64,000 nucleotides of DNA from Clostridium rhizosphaerae (GCF_016765585.1 NZ_JAESWC010000002.1:434001-498000), one strand, 5' to 3'; positions 8,356-17,413 are shown, numbered from the stretch's first letter. Translations and numbers: made by a program. The notes: generated by a model not told the origin, from the sequence alone.

Positions 8356-8451
8356 ATTATCGGAATTGTATAGATAGAAATTTAAGTAGCCTAGAATTGA
8401 TTTGTTGAAGAGTTTTTTAATTGGCCAATTTTATATATCTATTAAAATAAA

Positions 8452-8478
8452 AAAACAGGAGTTTATTGCTCCTGTTTT
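8452..8478 (-). terminator. Terminator of the ankyrin lipoprotein gene
   Basis: Stem AAAACAGGAG/CTCCTGTTTT with a seven-base loop and a T-rich tail on the minus strand, ten bases after the stop codon. Confidence 0.85.
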
Positions 8479-8487
8479 ATAATATAA

Positions 8488-9357
8488 TTACTTAGCCCCT
8501 TTGCTCTTTAGTATATTTATTATTTCAGTCCTATCCAATGTTTCAGCTTGTTTTAATGGTGTTAAACCATTCTTATCTTTAATATTTAAATCTGTACCAG
8601 CTTCAATTAATATCTTAGCTGTTTCTGTTCTATTAAGATAAATAGCCATATGTAAAGGTGTAAATTTCGCAATACTATCTTGATAATTGATATTCGCGCC
8701 TTTATCGATTAACATTTTTATTATATCTAAGTCTGCATCTCTAAATACTGCAAATTGTAATATACTGCTGTCCTCTCTTGTAATATTAACATTTGCACCT
8801 GCTTCAATTAGTGCTTTTATGCATTCTTTCTTATTAAATGAGAATGCATAGTATAAAGGATTTTTATTATCTTTCGGTTCGATATATTCAATATTAACTT
8901 TATTATCAACTAAAAGCTTTATCATATTTGGCTTATCATTATCTATTACAGTCCAAAGTATATTTCTACTTTTATCATCAATTGCATTTACATCTGCACC
9001 ATTTCTAATTAATAATTCTACTATATCTTTATATCCTAATCCTGCTGCTATCATTATAGCAGTCTTTCCGTACCAAGATTTGTCCTCTAAGTCTTTTAAG
9101 TTAGGGTCTACTTTTGCTTTTAAAAATAGATTTACTTTATCAATATCATTACTCTTTATCATAGTTAAAAAGTTTTTTGTATTAAACGGTGTATTATATT
9201 TATCCTCAAGTTGCTTTTTTGCCTCATCTGGTGTAAGTTCTTTTTTGGAAATTTGATTATTTTGTAGTGAATTATTGTTAGTTGTTTCCTTACTACTGCA
9301 CCCAATCATATTTAAAAACAAAGCTAAAATGAATAATAAACTTAATATCTTTTTCAT
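8488..9357 (-). CDS. Ankyrin-repeat lipoprotein
   Basis: A secreted, lipid-anchored protein: signal sequence MKKILSLLFILALFLNMIGC with the acylated cysteine at residue 20, a Ser/Asn-rich linker, then at least five ankyrin repeats across residues about 75-285, each with signatures such as GKTAIMIAAGLGYKDIVELL, NGADVNA and LTPLKQAE. Ankyrin repeats bind proteins; the partner is unknown. It is the only intact-looking gene within the selC element and has its own terminator, so it is the likely cargo. The reading frame is undamaged although surrounding element genes are wrecked, suggesting selection. Confidence 0.88.
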   Translation of the reverse strand: MKKILSLLFILALFLNMIGCSSKETTNNNSLQNNQISKKELTPDEAKKQLEDKYNTPFNTKNFLTMIKSNDIDKVNLFLKAKVDPNLKDLEDKSWYGKTAIMIAAGLGYKDIVELLIRNGADVNAIDDKSRNILWTVIDNDKPNMIKLLVDNKVNIEYIEPKDNKNPLYYAFSFNKKECIKALIEAGANVNITREDSSILQFAVFRDADLDIIKMLIDKGANINYQDSIAKFTPLHMAIYLNRTETAKILIEAGTDLNIKDKNGLTPLKQAETLDRTEIINILKSKGAK

Positions 9358-9437
9358 AGTTTCTCTCTCCTTTAAATCATCTTCAATACATATATTACCA
9401 TTAATTCAACAATATTTCATTATTTAAATAAATAAAA

Positions 9438-9458
9438 CCGATGATATATAAACATCGG
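9438..9458 (-). terminator. Terminator after the integrase region
   Basis: Stem CCGATG/CATCGG with a nine-base loop, followed on the minus strand by TTTTATTTATTT. Confidence 0.6.
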
Positions 9459-9466
9459 CTTGAAAG

Positions 9467-9675
9467 TCAAATAAATAATTCTAAGTAGTTAATAACTCTT
9501 TTAAAATCTACTTCAAGTAAGCAAAAATATAAGCAATCATCGTATTGAAATTTAAAGAAACCATCCGAAACAATATTTCCTTTAAGATATTTAGGATTCT
9601 TAATAAAGTCGATACTTTTACAGACATATTCAGCTAATTTTGAGTAGAATTCAAAAATATAAAGGTCGTGACTAC
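9467..9675 (-). pseudogene. Open frame following the broken integrase, no start codon
   Basis: About 65 codons read without a stop in a frame shifted from the end of the integrase, containing FYSKLAEYVCKSIDFI and ending NYLELFI just before a terminator. The first residues (ISSHDLYIFE) could be the frameshifted tail of the recombinase that would carry the catalytic tyrosine. It may instead be a separate small gene that has lost its 5' end. Function unknown. Confidence 0.35.
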
Positions 9676-10479
9676 TTATCTGCTATGCCCCATGATTCTT
9701 TGAATCGTAAATAAGTCCATCTTTCCTGATTTAGCTGCATTAGTAGCGAATGTATGCCTAAATACATATTCACATTCATTAGATTTTGTTATATCAATTA
9801 ATTCTTATAGTAATTTAGCAGTAATCTCGCTTATAGGCAATTGTCTAAAAGTTCTTGTCTTGGCTACTTCTGCCCTAACATTTATTAAACGTTGCTTTAG
9901 GTCTATATCTTCAACTTTTAATTCACAAGCTTCTCCTATCCTTATTCCACAATCTAAATTAAGCAGTAATTTCGAAATCTATTATATGTACTTGTATCAC
10001 AAGCTTTCAGCATTTTTCTAATATCTTCATCCGATAATGGTTGAACAACATCTACAGGTGTTTTAACTAACTTAAATTTTAGAGCATAATTATCTTGTGT
10101 ATATTTTTCATTATACAACCATCTTAAATATGCCTTGATAGTCCTTACTCTAATATTTACTGTAAAAGGACTATAATTTCTTTTCCTGTACCATAAAATA
10201 CAGATATCCTTTAAATATTTCTCCATTTACTGCAATACAGTCATAATCAGACTGATATGCTCCCTCTAAGTACTTTTTAAAATAATTTAGATTTACGTTA
10301 TATTCTATAAGAGTCCTCGTCGCTAGTCCTTCCAAGGCTTTGTCTTGCATAAATTTATCATGCAGATTAAAAAAATCCTCCAAATCCAGCAATTTATTTT
10401 TGTGTCGGTCATTTTGCATATCAGTTTCAAAACTGATGTTGTTGTTAATTTTAACTTTTTTCTTAATCATTGAAAACAC
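9676..10479 (-). pseudogene. Tyrosine recombinase/integrase, inactivated
   Basis: Pieces of one XerC/XerD-like integrase occur in order on the minus strand but in different frames. N-terminal SAM-like domain: 10479-10171, ending EKKL, with the frame continuing at 10226. Then a second frame to 9954 (SPFTVNIRVRTIKAYLRWLY, LSDEDIRKMLKACD). Next comes CGIRIGEACELKVEDIDL (catalytic Arg region), interrupted by a TAA at 9807-9805. Then RHTFATNAAKSGKMDLFTIQ and IMGHS, then a stop at 9676. About 40-50 residues between the Arg region and the HxxR box are missing, and the tyrosine is lost or out of frame. Position beside selC marks it as the element's integrase. Confidence 0.85.
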
Positions 10480-10546
10480 TCACTTTCTTAATTTTAGTAG
10501 TGAGTCTTTCTGCCTAACAGTTTTTTAATTTTTAGGCATGAAAAAA

Positions 10547-10580
10547 GACTCATAAGAATTTTATAAAACTCTCATGAGTC
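10547..10580 (-). terminator. Rho-independent terminator of selC
   Basis: GACTCATGAGA ... TTATGAGTC stem on the minus strand followed by six T residues, 18 bases beyond the 3' end of tRNA-Sec. It lies inside the element, so the element supplied it. Confidence 0.8.
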
Positions 10581-10595
10581 ATTGATTTTGCTGAA

Positions 10596-10668
10596 TTTGG
10601 CGGGAGTATGTAGGAATCGAACCTACCCATGACGTTATTAGCGCCACAACACAGTTTTGAAGACTGGC
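10596..10668 (-). repeat. selC-proximal att repeat (3' part of intact tRNA-Sec)
   Basis: The 73-bp partner of 7516-7588, forming the 3' part of the intact tRNA-Sec gene. Only one base differs between copies, at 10634 in the variable-arm region. Confidence 0.85.
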
Positions 10669-10694
10669 AAGCACACCAGCACTTATCTACTCCC
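10598..10694 (-). tRNA. selC: tRNA-Sec, anticodon TCA
   Basis: Suppressor tRNA that inserts selenocysteine at UGA. The minus strand gives GGGAGTAG at the 5' end paired with the ATACTCCC 3' arm, a T arm GTAGGTTCGATTCCTAC, anticodon loop CTTCAAA (anticodon TCA), an extra-long variable arm, and an encoded CCA; about 97 nt, as expected. It has its own promoter and sits directly downstream of selB. Confidence 0.95.
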
Positions 10695-10722
10695 ATAATA
10701 TTTTATTACAACATCCATAACG

Positions 10723-10751
10723 ATTTTATTAGAAAATATTATAAATGTCAA
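10723..10751 (-). promoter_or_regulatory. Promoter of selC
   Basis: Minus strand TTGACA (10751-10746), 17-base spacer, TAAAAT (10728-10723); expected start about 20 bases before the tRNA 5' end. Confidence 0.8.
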
Positions 10752-10790
10752 TAACAAATAATGTTAAAGGAAATTGGTGATATACTTTCC

Positions 10791-10830
10791 ATCGCGATAT
10801 CTTCTTTTCATGATAAGAAGATATCGCGAT
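10791..10830. other. 16-bp perfect inverted repeat between selB and selC
   Basis: ATCGCGATATCTTCTT (10791-10806) is perfectly complementary to 10815-10830 with an eight-base loop. A direct repeat of GATAAGAAGATA (10812-10823 and 10828-10839) overlaps one arm. No U-run follows on either strand. It could end selB transcription, protect the mRNA 3' end, or be an operator upstream of the selC promoter. Confidence 0.6.
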
Positions 10831-10866
10831 AAGAAGATAAGAATTTAAGAATTTAATGATTAATTA

Positions 10867-12774
10867 CTAATAAAGCACTCTTACATCTTCAACACGCTTT
10901 GTGATTTTAAGATTATCAAAATTTTCAAGAAGTGCTACAGCAAATTTTCTGCTTGTAGTAAATAAATCTCTTGCTTCCGCAGCAGATATACTTCCCTTTT
11001 CATTTATAAAATCAACTACAAGCTTCTTTGCCTCTTCATAATATTCATTTAGGAATATGCAATCCTCAGAAGTTTTTATTAATTCTCCCATATCAAGAAG
11101 AGAATCATACACCATCTTAAAGGACTTTTTATCCTTTTCAGCTGCTGCTAAATCTTCATATTTAGGAGGATTGTATCTGCTTTCTTCAAACGCAGCAATA
11201 ATTTTATCTTTAATTCTCTGCTGATCTTTATTGTATTTAATTTGAAATTCTTTTAAAGCTATAAAACTTCCGTGGAAACTTAATATGTTTCTTTCCTCTA
11301 AAAGTTTTAGTATTTCATCATAAGTTTTCTGTTTAATATTCTTGCCAAAAATTTTATTTTTAATTTCCTCTTTAGATATTCCTACTTTTAAGGGATTATC
11401 TAAATGATATTTTAAAAGCATTTTTTCAATCTCAGAAGTTTTCTCTTTTATAAAATTTTTATGAATATATAACGGCTTGTCTAAGGAGATAAGCTTTACT
11501 ATAATTTTATCCTTTAATAAAACCTTCAATTTTTCCTCAAGGTTTTCTTCATTCTTCCCAAGAGCTTTTAGTATAATAGTTTCATCAGGGTATTCAGAGC
11601 TTAATTTTTCAATTGTCTTTTCTAATATGCTTTCTGCACTTCCGCTTTCCTTTATCTTAAGTTCTTCTATATAATTGCTGTCAAACCTTTTTGCCTTCTT
11701 GGCAGCAGGCTCAATTATTATTCCTCCGCCTATTGTATACATAGGAGAATAGTTTCTTATAACAAATCTGTCATTTCTTTGAGCTGTTAAGGTCTCTTCA
11801 AGTCTAAGCTGAACATATGCAGACTCTCCAGGCATTATTTGTTCCTGGTCAAGTATTATGACTCTACAGAGTATTTCGCTTGTTCCGTGATAAATTCTTA
11901 CCCTCTGTCTGTTTTCTAAAGGCTTATCACAGGACTTTAAATAATTAAGCTTACAGTCTATCATTAGAGAAGATTCCATAATAGCCTCTTTTGATATAAT
12001 ATCTCCTCTTTTAATTTCTTCAACCTTAACATTTGATAAATTTATTGCACATCTTTGGCCTGCTTCAGCATACTTTACAGAATTCTCGTGGACTTGTATT
12101 CCCCTTACTCTGCTTATTTGCATAGATGGATATACCTGAACAGCTTCGCCCTCATTTATTCTTCCGCTTATAATTGTCCCCGTTACTACAGTTCCAAAAC
12201 CACTTACAGAGAACACTCTATCTACTGTAAGTCTAAAATGACCTTCAGTATCCTTTGCTTCAACTTCTTCAGTAATTTTGTCAATATCTTGAACAAGCTC
12301 TTTAATTCCCGCTCCTGTTTTTGAGGATACAGAGTGTATTGGAGCCTTCTCAAGAAAAGTTCCTTTAAAATATTCCTTAATTTCTTCTTGAACCATTGAA
12401 AGCCATTCATCATCTACTAAATCTGCTTTTGTTAAAACTATAATACCTTTTTTTATGTTTAGAAGCTGAAGTATATCAAAATGCTCCTTAGTTTGAGGCA
12501 TTATACCTTCATCAGCTGCTATCACAAGCAGAACTACATCAATGCTGCTTACTCCAGCCAAGGCATTTTTAATAAATTTTTCATGCCCAGGTACATCTAT
12601 AATTCCTGCTCTTTTGCCAGAAGGAAGGTCAAAAAAAGTAAAGCCTAAATTTATTGAGATACCTCTTTCTTTTTCTTCTCTTAAAGTATCAGTTTCTCTT
12701 CCTGTTAATGCTTTTATAAGAGTTGTTTTACCATGATCGATATGTCCTGCAGTTCCTATAATAACATGTTTCAT
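10867..12774 (-). CDS. selB: Selenocysteine-specific elongation factor SelB
   Basis: GTPase that brings Sec-tRNA to UGA codons marked by a SECIS hairpin. The 635-residue protein starts MKHVIIGTAGHIDHGKTTLI with the P-loop, then DVPGHEKFIKNAL and LTKADLV nucleotide motifs, EF-Tu-like domains II-III, and C-terminal winged-helix domains (after residue about 380) that bind the SECIS RNA. It lies 15 bases after selA and before selC, in a selD-selA-selB-selC order. Confidence 0.96.
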   Translation of the reverse strand: MKHVIIGTAGHIDHGKTTLIKALTGRETDTLREEKERGISINLGFTFFDLPSGKRAGIIDVPGHEKFIKNALAGVSSIDVVLLVIAADEGIMPQTKEHFDILQLLNIKKGIIVLTKADLVDDEWLSMVQEEIKEYFKGTFLEKAPIHSVSSKTGAGIKELVQDIDKITEEVEAKDTEGHFRLTVDRVFSVSGFGTVVTGTIISGRINEGEAVQVYPSMQISRVRGIQVHENSVKYAEAGQRCAINLSNVKVEEIKRGDIISKEAIMESSLMIDCKLNYLKSCDKPLENRQRVRIYHGTSEILCRVIILDQEQIMPGESAYVQLRLEETLTAQRNDRFVIRNYSPMYTIGGGIIIEPAAKKAKRFDSNYIEELKIKESGSAESILEKTIEKLSSEYPDETIILKALGKNEENLEEKLKVLLKDKIIVKLISLDKPLYIHKNFIKEKTSEIEKMLLKYHLDNPLKVGISKEEIKNKIFGKNIKQKTYDEILKLLEERNILSFHGSFIALKEFQIKYNKDQQRIKDKIIAAFEESRYNPPKYEDLAAAEKDKKSFKMVYDSLLDMGELIKTSEDCIFLNEYYEEAKKLVVDFINEKGSISAAEARDLFTTSRKFAVALLENFDNLKITKRVEDVRVLY

Positions 12775-12789
12775 GTATTCCCATCTCCA

Positions 12790-14175
12790 CTACATAATGT
12801 TTTTAAATGCTTCAGTAATTGTATCAAAATCTCTGTCAAAAACAGTTCTTAAATCTAAAATAATTTCCTCATTATATATTCTTGCTATAATAGGTGTATT
12901 ATTTTTTCTTAGTTTTTCTTCAAGCTGCTTTGCTGTATAGTTGTTATTTTTAATTTTTAACACATAAGTTTGTATTTTTTCTGTAGGCATAGATCCTCCG
13001 CCTACCATAGAAAAGTCTGTATCTATATTAACATCAACATGAGGCACTGCTTTTTTAAGTTTATTCTTAAGTCTTGCAGCTCTTTTTTTATGCTCTTCTT
13101 TAGAGCTTAGAATCATATAAAGAGTAGGTATGTTTAAAACAGCCTGCTGCTCATCTAAATAATATTTAAGAGTGCCTTCTAAAGCAGCTAAAGTCATCTT
13201 GTCGATTCTAAGTGCACGAGTAAGCTGATTCTTTTTTATTCTATCTATATATTCTTTTTTTCCTGCTATAATACCAGCCTGAGGTCCACCAAGCATTTTG
13301 TCTCCGCTGAAGGTGACAACATCTATTCCTTTTTTCAAACTTTCCTGAACTGTAGGTTCATAAGTAAAACCATACTTTGAAAAATCTATAAGAACTCCGC
13401 TGCCTATATCCTCAACCACAGGGATATGATGCTTTCTTCCAAGCTCAACAAGTTCTTCAATAGAAACTTCTTCTGTAAAGCCCATGATTTTAAAATTTGA
13501 AGTATGTACCTTTAAAAAAACGCCTGTATCCTCACTGATATTGTTTTCATAGTCATATAAATGCGTTCTGTTTGTTGTACCAACTTCAACAAGTTTTGCA
13601 CCGCTGAAAGTCATAACATCAGGTACTCTGAATGATCCTCCTATTTCAACCAATTGTCCTCTTGAAACTATTGCCTCTTTGTCTTTGCAAAGAGTTGATA
13701 GTACAAGCATTACTGCAGCAGCATTATTGTTTACAACCATAGCAGCCTCTGCTCCTGTTATTTTCTTTATTATACCTTCAACATGAGAATATCTTGAGCC
13801 CCTTTCACCATTTTCAAGGTTATACTCAAGATTGTTAAAGTTTTCAGAGGCGGTAAGCACATTCTGAACTGCTTCTCTAGACAAAATAGATCTTCCCAAA
13901 TTTGTATGTATTATAACTCCGGTTCCGTTGATTACTTTTTTAAGCCTTGGAGTATTTTTTTCTTCAACTAAATAAATAAAATAATTTAGTATATCTTCTC
14001 TTTCAAAATCTTCAAGCTTTTGATTTAATATATCATTTCTAAATTTATCTATTGTCTCTCTTAGAGCATCAATTACTAAAGGTCTTAAAATGGATTTCAT
14101 TTTTTCAGAAACTATGTCTTCCTTTAAAAGTTCATCTATTTTAGGCAGCTTTCTAAGCAAGCTTTTATTATCCAT
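12790..14175 (-). CDS. selA: L-seryl-tRNA(Sec) selenium transferase SelA
   Basis: PLP enzyme converting Ser-tRNA(Sec) to Sec-tRNA(Sec) using selenophosphate. 461 residues, the usual length. Visible are the N-terminal [12 protein letters not shown] region, [15 protein letters not shown], and the PLP-lysine segment [16 protein letters not shown] (about residues 290-305). A GGGAGG site precedes the ATG. It forms an operon with selD upstream and selB downstream. Confidence 0.96.
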   Translation of the reverse strand: MDNKSLLRKLPKIDELLKEDIVSEKMKSILRPLVIDALRETIDKFRNDILNQKLEDFEREDILNYFIYLVEEKNTPRLKKVINGTGVIIHTNLGRSILSREAVQNVLTASENFNNLEYNLENGERGSRYSHVEGIIKKITGAEAAMVVNNNAAAVMLVLSTLCKDKEAIVSRGQLVEIGGSFRVPDVMTFSGAKLVEVGTTNRTHLYDYENNISEDTGVFLKVHTSNFKIMGFTEEVSIEELVELGRKHHIPVVEDIGSGVLIDFSKYGFTYEPTVQESLKKGIDVVTFSGDKMLGGPQAGIIAGKKEYIDRIKKNQLTRALRIDKMTLAALEGTLKYYLDEQQAVLNIPTLYMILSSKEEHKKRAARLKNKLKKAVPHVDVNIDTDFSMVGGGSMPTEKIQTYVLKIKNNNYTAKQLEEKLRKNNTPIIARIYNEEIILDLRTVFDRDFDTITEAFKNIM

Positions 14176-14202
14176 TATTGCTGTGCATCCTCCCTTTAAG
14201 GT

Positions 14203-14238
14203 ATCTATAGCTTAAAATACACATCTTAAGCTATAGAT
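14203..14238 (-). other. 13-bp inverted repeat between selD and selA
   Basis: ATCTATAGCTTAA (14203-14215) pairs perfectly with 14226-14238 across a ten-base loop. It sits in the 72-base gap between the selD stop and selA start, without a U-run, so it may be an mRNA processing or stabilising hairpin or a partial terminator that lowers selA/selB relative to selD. Confidence 0.55.
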
Positions 14239-14247
14239 AATCATTAG

Positions 14248-15276
14248 TTATTGAACCTTAATATAGCTAACTTCTTTTTCAAATACTTCTCCCACAATTT
14301 CTGCAGTTATATTCTTTTTCTTAAGATCATCAACTATTTTTTCTCCCTCTTCAGCACTGCAAGTGAATAAAAGTCCACCTGAAGTCTGAGGATCAAATAA
14401 AATATCAGAGAACCACTCAGGTACGTTGTTGAGCTCATATTTTCCTTCAAGATAAGCTTTATTATTGTAGGTTCCTTCTGGAACAAGCCCTATTTCTGCA
14501 TATTCTTTAGCTTCAGAAATATAAGGTATTTTATCCTTATTAAATTTAAAGGTAACCTCTGAAGCACTTGCCATTTCATAGCTGTGTCCCAAAAATCCAA
14601 ATCCTGTTATATCTGTACATGCGCTTATGTTAAAATCAGTTATCGCCTCGGCAGCATATTTATTAAGCTCAGCCATTACTTTTACTGCAGTTTTATAAGC
14701 CTCTTCTGAAGCAATTCCACCTTTAATTGCTGTGTTTATAATTCCTGTTCCCAATGGCTTGGTAAGAATAATTACATCCCCGACTTTTGAACCATAATTT
14801 TTCAGAACTTTATTAGGATGCACTATTCCAGTTACAGAAAGTCCATACTTAGGTTCATTATCATCCACAGTATGTCCTCCAACTACTACTGCACCTGCTT
14901 CAAGCACTTTATCCGCACCGCCTCTTAATATTTCTCCTAAAACCTCAATAGGCAGACACATTGGAAAGCAAACTATGTTTAAAGCTACAAGAGGCTTTCC
15001 TCCCATTGCATAAACATCGCTTAAAGAATTTGCTGCAGCAATCTGTCCAAAGGTATAAGGGTCATCCACTATAGGCGTAAAGAAATCTAAAGTTTGTATG
15101 ATAGCTTTTTCATCATCTATTTTATATACAGCAGCATCATCAGAAGTTTCTATTCCTACAATTAAATTCTTGTCCTGCATTACAGGCAAATTACCTAAAA
15201 TTTTCGAAAGGGTCTCCGGCCCTATTTTAGCTGCTCAGCCTGAAGTTCTAGACATTTCAGTAAGTCTTTTAGTCAT
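14248..15276 (-). CDS. selD: Selenide, water dikinase SelD, itself a selenoprotein (UGA at codon 14)
   Basis: Makes selenophosphate from selenide and ATP. Read with UGA as selenocysteine, the 342-residue protein starts [19 protein letters not shown], where the U (codon 15237-15235) is at the catalytic position held by Cys or Sec in all SelD proteins and is followed by the conserved AAK lysine. An AGGAG site lies before the ATG at 15276. A plain ORF reading would start falsely at 15189 inside the gene. Later motifs include [34 protein letters not shown] and [16 protein letters not shown]-like hairpin follows the UGA. Confidence 0.95.
15195..15230 (-). promoter_or_regulatory. Bacterial SECIS-like hairpin in selD
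   Basis: Starting five bases after the UGA, CTAAAAT pairs with ATTTTAG (15230-15224 with 15201-15195), an internal loop follows, then AGGG pairs with CCCT around a seven-base apical loop CCGGAGA containing exposed GG. This geometry fits the short bSECIS recognised by SelB. Confidence 0.75.
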
Positions 15277-15389
15277 CTATTATCTCTCCTTTCAAAGGAT
15301 ACTACAAGTTTAATCCTGTCAGTGCAGGTTTTATCGTAAATTATATAAACTAACTTATATAAAGTAACAAAACAATTGTATAATATTAA

Positions 15390-15995
15390 TTATCTAATGT
15401 CTACCTTATCCCTTAATTTATCTATAGTCTTGTCTCCTATTCCTCCCAATTTTTTTAAATCTTCTATTGAATTATAATTCCCGTGTTTTTCTCTATAATC
15501 TATTATCTTTTGAGCAGTAGAAGGCCCGACACCAGGAAGCTTGTCAAGCTGTTCTAAAGTTGCTGTATTAATATCAATTTTATCATTTTCCTGTACATTT
15601 TGCGAAGCTGTCTGCACAGAAGCACCATTGTTAGCCGTTTCTATCTTTTTTTCAACATAGATATAATCTTCATCCTTTAACTTCCTAGCTAAATTAAGCT
15701 TGCTGTTTAGGTTTGCATCTTCAGTAAGTCCCCCTGAGAGCTTTATTAAATCATCAACGATACTGCCGGATTTTAGTTTGTATACTCCCGGTTTCTTAAT
15801 CTCTCCTTTGATACATACAGTAATCATACTGCTGTTATCCGTCTTAGCTTCATTTTTTTCAATGCTTTCCACAAAAATATCATCTTCATTCAATTTATGT
15901 GTTTTAGCTTTACTATTTACAAACCCAATTATTAGAAAAGCTGCTAGCAGCACTACTATTACTATGGAGCCAATTATCTTTTGTTTAGTCTTCAT
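15390..15995 (-). CDS. comEA: ComEA-type DNA-binding competence protein
   Basis: Membrane-anchored dsDNA receptor for transformation. Residues about 8-27 form a membrane anchor; residues about 58-115 are an SLBB domain (CIKGEIKKPGVYKLKSGSIV); the C-terminal 65 residues hold paired helix-hairpin-helix motifs (DKLPGVGPSTAQKIIDYREK and LGGIGDKTIDKL). Length 201 is typical. GGAGG precedes the ATG. Works with ComEC (3909-5681), but here the genes are 10 kb apart. Confidence 0.93.
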   Translation of the reverse strand: MKTKQKIIGSIVIVVLLAAFLIIGFVNSKAKTHKLNEDDIFVESIEKNEAKTDNSSMITVCIKGEIKKPGVYKLKSGSIVDDLIKLSGGLTEDANLNSKLNLARKLKDEDYIYVEKKIETANNGASVQTASQNVQENDKIDINTATLEQLDKLPGVGPSTAQKIIDYREKHGNYNSIEDLKKLGGIGDKTIDKLRDKVDIR

Positions 15996-16180
15996 AAATG
16001 ACCTCCCTATTTCCTATAATTCTAGTTATAGATGAAGTTGTTCATCTTTATTAAATTATTGACAACTTTTTTATTTTTTTGTCGCCTAATTAAATATTTT
16101 TTGATATAATTTATTTAATTGTGCTTTAGGTCTGTAATAATGTTGATTATGACGCTATTAAGAAATACAAGGGGGATATG

Positions 16181-17413
16181 ATGAAGAAGTATATTGTTTT
16201 TTTTCTTTCGATTATTTTATTGATTTCCAATATAAATTATAAAGTATCCGCAAAAGATGCTGAGCCTTCAGTTTCTGCTGATAGTGCAGTTTTAATGGAT
16301 GCAACTACCGGAACTATATTATATTCAAAAAATATGAATGCAGCCTATCCGCCTGCATCTACTACAAAGACTATGACTGCTCTGTTGACTCTGGAAAATA
16401 CCAAATTAGACGATATTGTTAAAGTAAGTAAAAAGGTTCCTTTTGTTGACGGCAGCAAAATAGGTTTATACGAAGGCGAGGAAATGCATGTAAAAGATTT
16501 GCTTTATGGTATGCTCCTTCTATCTGGAAATGATTGTGCAGAAGCTTTAGCGGAACATGTTGGAGGATCAATTGACGACTTTGCTAAGCTTATGAATAAA
16601 CGTGCTAAAGAACTTGGCTGTGAGAATACCAATTTTGTAAATCCAAGTGGTCTTTATGACAGTAATCATAAAACTTCTGCAAAAGATTTGGCTCTTATTA
16701 TGAGGGAACTTATCAAACATCCAGAGTTCAGAGAAATATCTTCAACTTTCTCTTATAAAATTCCGCCAACTAATTTGCATCCTGATGGAATTAATCTTGC
16801 TAACGAAAATAAATTAATAAATAAAAATTCAATGTATTATTACGCTCCTGCTGAAGCAGGAAAAACTGGCTATACTATTCAATCACAGCACTCATACGTT
16901 GCCAGTGCCTCAAAGAATGGTCATAGATTAATCGCTGCTTTTGTACATGACGGCCAGAAAAATTTCTATGTTGATGCAAAAAATTTATTTAACTATGGTT
17001 TTAATAATTTTGATTTAGTAAAGCTTTATAGTAAAGGCGATACAGTAGCAACCTATTCAGAGGATAACTTGAATATACCTCTTCTAGCTGATGATGATTA
17101 CTATTACGTAAAAGAAAAAAATGCTTCCGAAGTGCCTGTAACAAATTTAATCAATAAGTCTTTAAAGGATATTTCCTTTAAAAAAGGTGACAGTATTATG
17201 GAGGCTTCAATAAAATTTAAAAATAATCCTCTTTCAAATATAATGCTTATAAGCGGTATAGATCATGAGACAAAATCCGCCTTAAGTTTTAATGTAACAA
17301 GCCATAATAAAAATAGAAATATAACGTCTTACATTATTGACTCGGTACTAGGAATGATAGTCTTGCTTCTTGCTGTACGAATAATAAATAAAAGAAGAGC
17401 CTATAGAAGATAA
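16181..17413 (+). CDS. D-alanyl-D-alanine carboxypeptidase (DacF/DacB-like, family S11)
   Basis: Trims the terminal D-Ala from peptidoglycan stem peptides. Signal peptide at residues 1-24, active-site SxxK in PPASTTKTMTA, SGN in LLLSGNDCAEAL, and KTG in AGKTGYT. A hydrophobic C-terminal segment (IDSVLGMIVLLLAVRII) followed by arginines anchors the protein, unlike the amphipathic helix of many PBP5 homologues. Two ATGs are adjacent; the second (16181) is better placed relative to GGGGG. Could be vegetative or sporulation-specific; the sequence does not decide. Confidence 0.92.
   Translation: MKKYIVFFLSIILLISNINYKVSAKDAEPSVSADSAVLMDATTGTILYSKNMNAAYPPASTTKTMTALLTLENTKLDDIVKVSKKVPFVDGSKIGLYEGEEMHVKDLLYGMLLLSGNDCAEALAEHVGGSIDDFAKLMNKRAKELGCENTNFVNPSGLYDSNHKTSAKDLALIMRELIKHPEFREISSTFSYKIPPTNLHPDGINLANENKLINKNSMYYYAPAEAGKTGYTIQSQHSYVASASKNGHRLIAAFVHDGQKNFYVDAKNLFNYGFNNFDLVKLYSKGDTVATYSEDNLNIPLLADDDYYYVKEKNASEVPVTNLINKSLKDISFKKGDSIMEASIKFKNNPLSNIMLISGIDHETKSALSFNVTSHNKNRNITSYIIDSVLGMIVLLLAVRIINKRRAYRR

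Larger units (their letters stand above)
7516..10668. mobile_element. Decayed integrative element inserted at selC (tRNA-Sec)
   Basis: About 3.1 kb bounded by 73-bp direct repeats of the selC 3' end. Next to the intact tRNA and transcribed away from it lies a broken tyrosine recombinase, the standard order for tRNA-targeting elements. Inside are ParB-like gene scraps, an apparently intact ankyrin lipoprotein gene and a terminator that now serves selC. No replication, conjugation or phage structural gene remains, so the element is probably immobile. The boundaries rest on the repeats; the element class (satellite, ICE or phage remnant) cannot be told. Confidence 0.8.

Noticed and set aside
15277-15389. 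A riboswitch in front of selD
   Set aside because: Only a four-bp CCTG/CAGG hairpin is visible; no known aptamer pattern.
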